Source: Anaerobutyricum faecale (lineage in GTDB: Bacteria; Bacillota; Clostridia; Lachnospirales; Lachnospiraceae). Taken from it: 37,338 nt of DNA. Below the pieces are notes generated by a model that searched no databases, was not told the origin of the DNA, and saw only the letters and a program-made list of their open reading frames with translations. Location of the stretch: contig DWWR01000101.1 in the NCBI GenBank assembly GCA_019119645.1, forward strand, positions 1 through 37,338, written 5' to 3'. The first letter of the stretch is position 1. Each line of letters starts with the position of its first letter. Position numbers and translations under genes: made by a program. This document shows, in pieces, positions 31,167-37,338 of this stretch.

Positions 31167-32465
31167 ATGTGGTTTGACCAAGCAGTTATTTATCAGATTT
31201 ATCCCCTGGGCTTATGCGGAGCCCTGGACAAGAAGGACGCCGGCCACCGGATTCTCCGCGTGCTGGACTGGGTGGATCATATCAAAAAGACCGGCGCCAC
31301 CTGCGTACTGTTCAATCCTCTCATGGAGAGTGATTACCACGGCTACGACACCAGAGATTATCTGACGCCCGACCATCGTCTCGGAACAAAGGAAGACGTG
31401 CAGGAAGTATGTCAGGCCATCCATGACGCCGGCCTCAAGATCATGTTCGACGGCGTCTTCAATCACGTGGGCCGGGGATTCTGGGCATTTCAGGACGTGA
31501 TTGAAAAGAAATGGGACAGTCCGTACTGCGGCTGGTTTCACCTTAATTTCGACGGCAACACCAATTACAACGACGGTTTCTGGTATGAAGGCTGGGAAGG
31601 CCACAATGAACTTGTAAAGCTGAATCTGGATAACCCGGATGTGCGTCAGTATCATTACGATGTCATCAAAAAATGGATCGAACTTTATGACATCGACGGT
31701 CTCCGCCTGGATGTGGCTTACTGCTTAAGCGACTTTTATCTGCGGGAACTTCGGAGCTTCGCCAACGGCGTAAAACCGGACTTCGTTCTCATGGGCGAAA
31801 CGCTCCACGGCGATTATAATATGTGGATGAGTGATGAGAAATGTCACTCGGTCACCAACTATGAATGTTATAAAGGACTTTACTCCAGCTTTAACAGCTC
31901 CAACATGCACGAGATCAGCTACAGTCTGAACCGACAGTTTGGCTATGAGAACTGGTGCATTTACCGCGGAAAGCATCTGTTAAGTTTTGTGGATAACCAT
32001 GACGTGGAGCGAATCGCCAGCATCCTCGAAGATAAAAAGAATCTGCCGGTCATCTACGGACTGCTCTTCGGCATGCCGGGCGTTCCTTCCATCTATTACG
32101 GCAGCGAGTGGGGTATCGAAGGCCGCAAAAAAGACGGCGATGAAGTGCTCCGTCCGGCCATTGAGAAACCGGAGTGGAACGAACTCACCGACGCCATCGC
32201 CGCCTACGCCGCCCTTCACACCAGTCATCCGGCTCTGTATGACGGCGGTTACCGCAATCTCCACGTGTGGAGCAAGCAGCTGGTGTTTGAGAGAGCCTGC
32301 GATGAGGAGCGTATCCTGGTAGCCATCAACATCGACGACGAACCATACTTCGCGCCTTTTGACGCCCAGGCTGCAGAAGGCACAGACCTTCTCACCGAAG
32401 AAACGGTCACCTTTGACGGCGGCCGGGAACTTCCGCCGCACAACGTGGCTTTCTGGAAGGTCTGA
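31167..32465 (+). CDS. Cytoplasmic GH13 alpha-glucan hydrolase (alpha-amylase family)
   Basis: 432-residue glycoside hydrolase of family 13, without a signal peptide. Conserved regions: DGVFNH (residues 95-100), catalytic nucleophile Asp 182 in GLRLDVAY, acid/base Glu 211 in LMGETLHG, and Asp 279 in FVDNHDV. It lacks the N-terminal CBM34-like module of neopullulanases and cyclomaltodextrinases, and is short for the family. It probably acts on imported maltodextrins; the exact activity cannot be read from sequence. GGAGGA precedes the ATG. It follows the HPr-like gene on the same strand with its own promoter and ends in a terminator. No sugar transporter is adjacent. Confidence 0.92.
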   Translation: MWFDQAVIYQIYPLGLCGALDKKDAGHRILRVLDWVDHIKKTGATCVLFNPLMESDYHGYDTRDYLTPDHRLGTKEDVQEVCQAIHDAGLKIMFDGVFNHVGRGFWAFQDVIEKKWDSPYCGWFHLNFDGNTNYNDGFWYEGWEGHNELVKLNLDNPDVRQYHYDVIKKWIELYDIDGLRLDVAYCLSDFYLRELRSFANGVKPDFVLMGETLHGDYNMWMSDEKCHSVTNYECYKGLYSSFNSSNMHEISYSLNRQFGYENWCIYRGKHLLSFVDNHDVERIASILEDKKNLPVIYGLLFGMPGVPSIYYGSEWGIEGRKKDGDEVLRPAIEKPEWNELTDAIAAYAALHTSHPALYDGGYRNLHVWSKQLVFERACDEERILVAINIDDEPYFAPFDAQAAEGTDLLTEETVTFDGGRELPPHNVAFWKV

Positions 32466-32502
32466 GATACCGTAATAAAATAAAATTGTAATTTTTTCTT
32501 TA

Positions 32503-32530
32503 TTGACTTCTGCCTTTCTCTTTATATAAT
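32503..32530 (+). promoter_or_regulatory. Promoter of the HD-domain gene, embedded in the terminator
   Basis: TTGACT (32503-32508), 16 bp, TATAAT (32525-32530). The transcript would start in or near the right arm of the terminator, so it lacks the left arm and cannot form that hairpin. Confidence 0.6.
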
Positions 32531-32550
32531 GAAGGCAGAAGTCAATTTTT
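32503..32550 (+). terminator. Terminator of the GH13 gene, overlapping the next promoter
   Basis: TTGACTTCTGCCTT (32503-32516) and AAGGCAGAAGTCAA (32532-32545) are perfect 14-bp complements, followed by TTTTTAT. The left arm begins with a -35-like TTGACT and the loop contains TATAAT. Confidence 0.85.
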
Positions 32551-32592
32551 ATTTCACAGACAACTGCGTTTTTATTATTCAGGAGGACAGAT

Positions 32593-33060
32593 ATGGTTAC
32601 CTTAACCCCGGCGGAAATGAAAGAAATTCACGAATACCTGAGCGAATACATGCACACAGAGGAAGCCCAGTCCATGAAGGACTTCTGCCAGCACGGCGCA
32701 GTCAGCACCTACGATCATGTGATGAATGTCGTCCGGCTGAGTTATTATCTCAACAAGCGATTCCGGCTGGGTGCAGACACCAAGTCTCTGGTCACCGGCT
32801 CTTTTCTCCATGACTTTTATCTCTATGACTGGCACGAAGACGGCGACGGATCCCACCGCCTGCACGGTTTCACGCATCCGCAGCGGGCCCTTGCCAACGC
32901 CTGCAGCCTCTTCACCCTCAACGAAAAGGAGCAGGCCATTATCCGTCAGCATATGTGGCCGCTCACCCTGCGGGCGGTTCCTTCCTGCCGGGAATCACTG
33001 ATCGTCTGCCTGTCAGATAAGATCAGCTCGACCATGGAAACGCTGTTTCACAGAGGATGA
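32593..33060 (+). CDS. HD-domain phosphohydrolase
   Basis: 155 residues. Metal-binding HD motifs are in place: His 42 in STYDHVMNVVRLSYYL, His 73-Asp 74 in FLHDFYLYDW, His residues in FTHPQRA and IRQHMWPL, and Asp 142 in VCLSDKISS. HD proteins cleave phosphate esters, often nucleotides; the substrate is unknown. The aromatic YLYDWHE after the HD pair is a feature of a common Firmicute subgroup. GGAGGA precedes the ATG. Confidence 0.88.
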   Translation: MVTLTPAEMKEIHEYLSEYMHTEEAQSMKDFCQHGAVSTYDHVMNVVRLSYYLNKRFRLGADTKSLVTGSFLHDFYLYDWHEDGDGSHRLHGFTHPQRALANACSLFTLNEKEQAIIRQHMWPLTLRAVPSCRESLIVCLSDKISSTMETLFHRG

Positions 33061-33105
33061 TCGTTTTACCAAAGCGTTTTACAAAAGAAACCATTCTGAT
33101 GATCA

Positions 33106-33143
33106 GGGGAGGCGCTGTCTGCCATAACAAACAGCGCCTCCCC
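33106..33143 (+). terminator. Terminator of the HD-domain gene
   Basis: GGGGAGGCGCTGT (33106-33118) and ACAGCGCCTCCCC (33131-33143) are perfect 13-bp complements. The downstream T tract (ATTATCTTTC) is interrupted. Confidence 0.75.
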
Positions 33144-33202
33144 ATTATCTTTCTTTCGTATTGAATGATTCATTGCCAGCAAACATTTTCCATCCGTTTT
33201 TC

Positions 33203-33976
33203 TCAGCCCGGAATATCTCCCACACCATTCAGTACCAGACGCGGACGGTATGGATATCTTTCGATAATGTCCGGGGTTGTCACGCCGGAGAGCACCAGCA
33301 CTGTATCCAGGCCTGTCTCAATACCGGAGATGATATCGGTATCCATCCGGTCACCGATGATAGCCGCGTTGGCGGAATGTACATTTAAAAGACGAAGCCC
33401 TGTGCGCATCATCAGCGGATTCGGTTTGCCTATAAAGTAAGCCTTCCTCTCGGTGGCCAGCTCAATAGGGGCAATGAGGGCACGGCAGGCCGGAGCGATT
33501 CCGGTCTCCGTCGGTCCGGTCAGATCGGAGTTAGTTCCGATGAGCTTGGCACCGGCATTAACCAGGCGGATCGCCTTTGTCACCTGTTCCAGATTATATC
33601 CGGAGGACTCTCCCACCACCACATAATCCGGGTCCACATCATTGTACATGATCCCTTTATCATAAAGAGCATTTAAAATACCGTGTTCCCCGATCACATA
33701 GGCGCTGCAGCCCGGTGACTGAGTATCCAGAAAGCAGGCGGTGGCCAGGGCGCTGGTATAAAAATGTGTCTCATCCACATCCAGTCCCATTCTTGCCAGC
33801 TTATTCTGCAGCTCTCTCGGTGTATACTGACTGGAATTGGTCAGAAACAGAAAATTCTTCTTATTGTCCACCAGCCAGTTTACAAACTCCTTTACTCCCG
33901 GCAGAAGACGATTGCCATGATAGATGACACCGTCCATGTCGCAGATGAAACCTTCTTTGCTCCGTAATCTTTCCAT
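33203..33976 (-). CDS. HAD-IIA (NagD-like) sugar phosphatase
   Basis: 257-residue phosphatase of the HAD superfamily, IIA cap type, with the nucleophile Asp 13 and Asp 15 in FICDMDGVIYHG. Motif II is in LFLTNSSQYTPREL, the Lys in FIGKPNPLMMR, and motif IV in AAIIGDRMDTDIISGIE. Such enzymes dephosphorylate nucleotide or sugar phosphates; the substrate is unclear. GGAGG precedes the ATG and a promoter lies about 140 bp upstream. Transcribed convergently with the HD gene. Confidence 0.94.
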   Translation of the reverse strand: MERLRSKEGFICDMDGVIYHGNRLLPGVKEFVNWLVDNKKNFLFLTNSSQYTPRELQNKLARMGLDVDETHFYTSALATACFLDTQSPGCSAYVIGEHGILNALYDKGIMYNDVDPDYVVVGESSGYNLEQVTKAIRLVNAGAKLIGTNSDLTGPTETGIAPACRALIAPIELATERKAYFIGKPNPLMMRTGLRLLNVHSANAAIIGDRMDTDIISGIETGLDTVLVLSGVTTPDIIERYPYRPRLVLNGVGDIPG

Positions 33977-34113
33977 ATATCGTATCCTCCTGTATTATGT
34001 CTGTTTTTATTCTGTCTTTCCCCAGTTGCCTTTTCATGACACCTGATCTCTATGCTTTCAACCATAATGTCTGTCATTTCTTCTCTCTCCCGCGTTTTTG
34101 CGGCAGCACTATC

Positions 34114-34142
34114 ATCATAGCAGACACCATATTCTCCTGCAA
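34114..34142 (-). promoter_or_regulatory. Promoter of the NagD-like gene
   Basis: Minus strand: TTGCAG (34137-34142), 17 bp, TATGAT (34114-34119), with an extended TGC before the -10. The leader of about 130 nt shows no obvious riboswitch. Confidence 0.6.
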
Positions 34143-34218
34143 TCCTGCCCATGTAAAGTTTGTGTTTCTTCTGTGTAAACCGGCTCCGCTTTTCTGCTCA
34201 CCGGGTTCGGCCGGAACT

Positions 34219-34992
34219 TTAAATATTCGGCATCTTCGCCGTCGGCATCATCAGCACTTTTCCGGTACCGCGGTATACATTTACCAGTCCCTCTCCGGAT
34301 GCAGCGGAACCGATCAGAGACTTTCCGGAACGTTCCACCGTAAAATTCAGACTTCCGCTCCAGGCAATGGCATAATTGCCGTCAATCTTTAATACGTCAT
34401 TTTCCATGGTGATCTCCACCAGCTCTTCCTTCGGGCAGTCAGACTCGATGCAGAACACACCGGAACCATTGAGGCTTAAGTTAAACAAGCCCTCTCCGCC
34501 TGCCACAGCCGAAGAAATATTAGAGCGCATCACTGCCTTGTGTTTTAATCTGGAATCGCAGGCCAGAAACAGACCGTCGTCCAGCACCACAGAACCGCCC
34601 CAGTCTGCGGCATCCATAAGGATCAGATGCTTATAAGTCGGTTCCAGAACCAACAGGCCGCTTCCGGTGTATTCCGGCTTGATCACGGATTCTCCGCTGG
34701 CCTTGCCCCGGACCGCCTTGCCAAGGAAGTCTCCCACACCTTTGATGCCGGTAGTGGCATTCACATCACCAAGCATCCACTGCATGGCTCCTGCCTGCAG
34801 GGTAATCTGCGCCTTGCTCAGATCACAGACCACCTGTCTCTTGCGGACATTCATTTCCGCACAGTAATATGCTGTGATAGCAGAAGATGGCGCAACACTC
34901 AAATCTCTCTGGTACTCAATGACAGTAAACGCTCCCTTTTCATCAAGAATCTTCACGTCATCATTATCTGTAAAATTCTTTACCTGAAACAT
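34219..34992 (-). CDS. AIM24-family protein
   Basis: 257 residues of mostly beta-strand sequence with repeated Gly-rich turns, fitting the AIM24 family: LQAGAMQWMLGDV, GEGLFNLSLNGSGVFCIES, SGSLNFTVERSGKSLIGSAASGEGLVNVYRGTGKVLMMPT. Bacterial members have the fold of the TRAP protein but no established function; the yeast namesake is mitochondrial. No signal peptide or helix is seen. GGGAGGAG precedes the ATG. It stands alone behind its own promoter. Confidence 0.88.
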   Translation of the reverse strand: MFQVKNFTDNDDVKILDEKGAFTVIEYQRDLSVAPSSAITAYYCAEMNVRKRQVVCDLSKAQITLQAGAMQWMLGDVNATTGIKGVGDFLGKAVRGKASGESVIKPEYTGSGLLVLEPTYKHLILMDAADWGGSVVLDDGLFLACDSRLKHKAVMRSNISSAVAGGEGLFNLSLNGSGVFCIESDCPKEELVEITMENDVLKIDGNYAIAWSGSLNFTVERSGKSLIGSAASGEGLVNVYRGTGKVLMMPTAKMPNI

Positions 34993-35018
34993 GATTCTCC
35001 TCCCTCATGTCATCGTGA

Positions 35019-35036
35019 GCAGCCGCAGGCGGCTGC
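35019..35036. other. GC-rich hairpin in the AIM24 leader
   Basis: GCAGCCGC-AG-GCGGCTGC is a perfect 8-2-8 hairpin, about 30 bp before the AIM24 ATG. It has no T tract in either direction. Confidence 0.5.
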
Positions 35037-35096
35037 CGGAGTTATCAGTAAAATCAAAACCCTTCCCAAAAATGTACAGAAAAGTCTTTCGATTCT

Positions 35097-35125
35097 ACTA
35101 TAACACAGCGCGAAACAGCACACAA
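35097..35125 (-). promoter_or_regulatory. Promoter of the AIM24 gene
   Basis: Minus strand: TTGTGT (35120-35125), 17 bp, TATAGT (35097-35102). Confidence 0.55.
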
Positions 35126-35150
35126 CATAAGATGCAGTAAAGAATAACTT

Positions 35151-35486
35151 TCATAAATATGAATCAACAGATGCCGGCCGCAGATCATATATATTCTGCA
35201 AGGGAATGGCCATTTCTCCGATACGAATCTTTCCCATGGCGTTATCGACGCCAGAAAATGCCCCGGAAAATGTCCGGTATTCTCCCTGAATATAATACAG
35301 AACTTCCACCCAGTCGCCTGGCGTCAGCTGTCTGAGACGTCGGTTCAGCTCCTCCAGGCTCTCCTCTGACAATTCTCTCCGGGGCAGAGGCTTTTTCTCT
35401 CTGCGCGCCAGTGCTTCCGGATATCCCTTCAGCGCCCCGAAGGGCATAAATTGTTTTGCTCTCTCTTCCCTGCTCATTTTAGGCAC
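35151..35486 (-). CDS. YolD-like protein
   Basis: 111 residues of the YolD-like family, often the partner of Y-family polymerase genes in Firmicutes. Visible hallmarks: RAKQFMPFGALKGYPEAL at the N-terminus, then GDWVEVLYYIQGEYRTFSG and a terminal IRIGEMAIPLQNIYDL. The biochemical role is not established. Its start overlaps the end of the polymerase gene by 8 bp, so the two are translationally linked and share the SOS-like promoter. Confidence 0.88.
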   Translation of the reverse strand: MPKMSREERAKQFMPFGALKGYPEALARREKKPLPRRELSEESLEELNRRLRQLTPGDWVEVLYYIQGEYRTFSGAFSGVDNAMGKIRIGEMAIPLQNIYDLRPASVDSYL

Positions 35487-36768
35487 CGCTTCTGTGACCT
35501 CCTATCTGATGATTTCTCTCCATGGTCGTCGCGCCGTCCTCAAGATCCATCCCCCTCAATACAGCATTCTTCCCAAATCGGTGTTTTATATCCAGAACCG
35601 CCTGCTGCAGTTTCCGTTCTTTTTCTATCCTGTCCGGACTGGAAAAAATATCATACTGACAGTACATTTCCGGTTCCACATGGTTATAGGTCAGAGATAC
35701 CCGGCGGATGGGTGTCCGGTCGTCCACGATCCTCCGGTACAAAGTCACAGCACACTCCATAATACGGCAGGCAAGATCCGTGGCCGCCGGAAGGCCGATG
35801 GTTCCATGGGCAGACTTCTTCCCGTAACTTCTTGAATAACCCACATGAAGAGTGATGGAATCCGTCACCAGCCTCTTTTCCGTCAGTTCCTGACAGAGCA
35901 CGTCCGCCATCTCTTTCACAATGAGCATCCCTTCCTCATAAAAATAATCCCTCGGCAGCACCTGCCCGCTGGAAATAGAATGAACCTTCGGACGGTAGGC
36001 CTTGATGTCTGCCATGGTGACCGTCTCCCGTCCCCAGGCATGATCGATCAGAAGCTCCGCATCCACGCCAAACATCTTATAGAGAGCCTTCTCGTCCGCC
36101 ATGGCCACCTGCTCCATAGTAGTAATCCCCATCCCGGCCAGCCGCCGGACCGTTCCCTCTCCGATGCGCCAGAAATCTGTCAGCGGCCGGTGCCGCCACA
36201 AAATCTTCCGGTAACTCTCCTCATCCAGAACACCGATAAAGTCCTTTGACCGCTTCGCAATGATATCCAGGGCGATCTTGGCCAGATAAAGATTCGTCCC
36301 CACTCCGGCCGCCGCCGGAATCCCGGTACTCTGCCTTATATCCTGCACGATAATTTCCGCCAGCTGGCGGGCATTCTTCTGATACAGCTCCAGATACTCT
36401 GTCACATCCATGAACACCTCGTCGATAGAATACACATGAATATCTTCTCCGGAAACATACCGCAGATAGATGTCATAAATCTCCGCCGAATAGTCAATGT
36501 AAAGCTGCATCCGCGGTGCCGCCATAATATAGCAGACTCCTTTCGGAATCTCGAAGACCCGGCATCTCCCCGGAATCCCCCTGGCCTTCATGGACGGAGA
36601 CACCGCCAGACAGATGGTCTTCTCCGTCCGCTCCGCATCGGCCACCACCAGATTCGTGGTCATGGGATCAAGCCCCCGCTCCACACATTCCACCGACGCA
36701 TAAAATGACTTCAGATCAATGCAGATATACTGCCGCTCCTTCTTCACTGCCCTCGCCTCTTTTCCCAT
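35479..36768 (-). CDS. Y-family DNA polymerase (UmuC/DinB type)
   Basis: 429 residues. Catalytic residues: Asp in YICIDLKSFYASVECVERG and Asp-Glu in VYSIDEVFMDVTEYL. The helix-hairpin region is DFWRIGEGTVRRLAGMGI, and the little-finger part follows (YFYEEGMLIVKEMADVLCQEL...SYGKKSAHGTIGLPA). It does error-prone or lesion-bypass DNA synthesis, and its length and YolD partner fit the YqjW/UvrX-like group. The start is uncertain: an ATG at 36768 has only a weak site, and a GTG at 36747 has GAGG 8 bp upstream. The SOS-like promoter lies 280 bp upstream, beyond a hairpin-rich block. Confidence 0.92.
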   Translation of the reverse strand: MGKEARAVKKERQYICIDLKSFYASVECVERGLDPMTTNLVVADAERTEKTICLAVSPSMKARGIPGRCRVFEIPKGVCYIMAAPRMQLYIDYSAEIYDIYLRYVSGEDIHVYSIDEVFMDVTEYLELYQKNARQLAEIIVQDIRQSTGIPAAAGVGTNLYLAKIALDIIAKRSKDFIGVLDEESYRKILWRHRPLTDFWRIGEGTVRRLAGMGITTMEQVAMADEKALYKMFGVDAELLIDHAWGRETVTMADIKAYRPKVHSISSGQVLPRDYFYEEGMLIVKEMADVLCQELTEKRLVTDSITLHVGYSRSYGKKSAHGTIGLPAATDLACRIMECAVTLYRRIVDDRTPIRRVSLTYNHVEPEMYCQYDIFSSPDRIEKERKLQQAVLDIKHRFGKNAVLRGMDLEDGATTMERNHQIGGHRSGA

Positions 36769-36894
36769 ATACTTCTTCCCAAATATGCGCCTTCCGGACT
36801 GCCGGACTGGCGGCCAGCTAACCGACAAATCACCGGATTGCCAGACTTTTATATGCTAAGATACAAAACCTGCCATAACTCAACGGCATACCCA

Positions 36895-37036
36895 CGCAAA
36901 GCAAGAAGGAATCCTGCAAAGCAGGATTCGCCGCCTGCGGCGGGTCGCGAAAGCGGCATCTTCCTATCCGCCGCAGTGCGATCCTCGCGGAGCGTTTTTT
37001 ATTTCATAGGAATGCAATTTCCTATGAAATAAAAAA
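36895..37036. repeat. Hairpin-rich GC block, possible dispersed repeat
   Basis: Perfect hairpins in succession: GAATCCTGC-AAA-GCAGGATTC (36909-36929), GCCGC-CT-GCGGC (36930-36941), and an 18-bp stem (36995-37012 against 37019-37036) around TGCAAT. The last stem has no following T's on either strand. The block separates the SOS-like promoter from the polymerase gene and looks like a mobile or dispersed repeat unit. Only one copy is in the window. Confidence 0.45.
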
Positions 37037-37049
37037 CAAACATTTGTTC
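37033..37049. promoter_or_regulatory. LexA-box candidate 1
   Basis: AAAACAAACATTTGTTC, read on the minus strand as GAACAAATGTTTG, fits the Gram-positive SOS box CGAACRNRYGTTYG at 13 of 14 positions. It lies over the transcription start. With box 2 it makes a perfect 17-bp inverted repeat. Confidence 0.6.
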
Positions 37050-37056
37050 CTTTTCT

Positions 37057-37085
37057 ATTTTAACAGAACAAATGTTTGTTTTCAA
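37057..37085 (-). promoter_or_regulatory. SOS-type promoter of the polymerase-YolD operon
   Basis: Minus strand: TTGAAA (37080-37085), 17 bp, TAAAAT (37057-37062). Box 2 fills the spacer and box 1 covers the start. Confidence 0.65.
37066..37082. promoter_or_regulatory. LexA-box candidate 2
   Basis: GAACAAATGTTTGTTTT fits the SOS box at 13 of 14 positions counting the preceding A. It lies between -35 and -10, where LexA would block polymerase. Confidence 0.6.
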
Positions 37086-37338
37086 TGGTAATTTTTTCCT
37101 CTCATAATAAAATTGGGATCTGTCAGTCTGAATCTGCAGGTTTTGAAATGATCCCGGTGAAGAAGAACAGACGGAACTTGCGGCTTTATATGTATCATAG
37201 AAAAACGCAGTCAGGGAAAGCTACCTGTGCGGCCTGCTCTGCAGGTGCATGCCAGACAGACACGACCATAAATTTGGGTATCCGCTATTCGTCTGTAGCC
37301 ATAGCCTGCTGTTTCGCCAACGTAGCACAGGATTTTTG
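37086..37338. other. Right-edge stretch without a supported gene
   Basis: About 250 bp without a recognisable gene. An open frame runs from an ATG at 37148 to the window edge on the plus strand, but it has no ribosome site and unusual composition. On the minus strand a short open frame ends near 37287 and could be the tail of an outside gene. I see no repeat or RNA in it. Confidence 0.4.

Noticed and set aside
37148..37338. Open frame reaching the right edge
   Set aside because: No ribosome site, many Cys and basic residues unlike neighbouring genes, and no recognisable domain; too short to judge.
1..37338. CRISPR array, prophage, tRNA or rRNA genes
   Set aside because: No regular repeat-spacer pattern, phage structural gene, cloverleaf or rRNA-like stretch was seen on reading both strands.

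Overview
The window reads as an ordinary chromosomal stretch of a spore-forming, low-to-middle-GC Firmicute, most likely family Lachnospiraceae. This rests on the Gram-positive style ribosome binding sites, the cotJ spore-coat genes, a RelQ-type small alarmone synthetase, MecA, a DUF6465-like small protein, CmpB-type membrane proteins and a YolD/Y-family polymerase pair. I see no rRNA, tRNA, CRISPR array, prophage or intact insertion sequence. The genus cannot be fixed from the sequence alone.

Layout. 1-3.4 kb: an orphan LacI-type regulator convergent with hisHF, then a small DUF6465-like gene. 3.4-7.6 kb: a histidine kinase/response regulator pair, a VanZ-like membrane protein and a secreted glucosaminidase. 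7.7-11.8 kb: metY, an unknown gene, a chorismate mutase-ACT protein whose prephenate dehydratase part looks halved, and mecA behind a promoter overlapped by a CIRCE-like operator. 12.0-16.4 kb: a four-gene sugar operon (SorC-type regulator, FGGY kinase, 2-hydroxyacid dehydrogenase, class II aldolase) with a strong promoter, repeated operator motifs and a terminator. 16.6-19.0 kb: desulfoferrodoxin, a Ca2+/Na+ antiporter-like protein and RelQ. 19.3-23.1 kb (plus strand): a secreted C39-like peptidase, an unknown HExxH protein, and an SPFH membrane protein paired with a small ribbon-helix-helix protein behind a promoter carrying a perfect inverted repeat. 23.3-25.7 kb: cotJC, a cotJA-cotJB fusion and a duplicated CmpB protein. 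25.9-30.3 kb: proBA and a polar amino acid ABC transporter. 30.7-33.1 kb (plus strand): an HPr-like protein without the catalytic His, a cytoplasmic GH13 enzyme and an HD-domain protein. 33.2-37.3 kb: a NagD-like phosphatase, an AIM24 protein, YolD and a Y-family polymerase behind a two-box LexA promoter, then about 250 bp without a supported gene.

The regulatory DNA is the most informative part. About fifteen promoters have close to consensus -35 and -10 boxes at 16-17 bp, and several are overlapped by inverted or direct repeats: CIRCE-like at mecA, LexA-like at the polymerase, an unnamed palindrome at the SPFH gene, SorC-like repeats at the sugar operon, and 11-bp phased repeats before the response regulator. 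In three leaders (VanZ-like, proB, chorismate mutase) a GC-rich hairpin begins at the expected transcription start, which suggests premature termination or attenuation. All family assignments are from reading the translated sequence; no database search was run.
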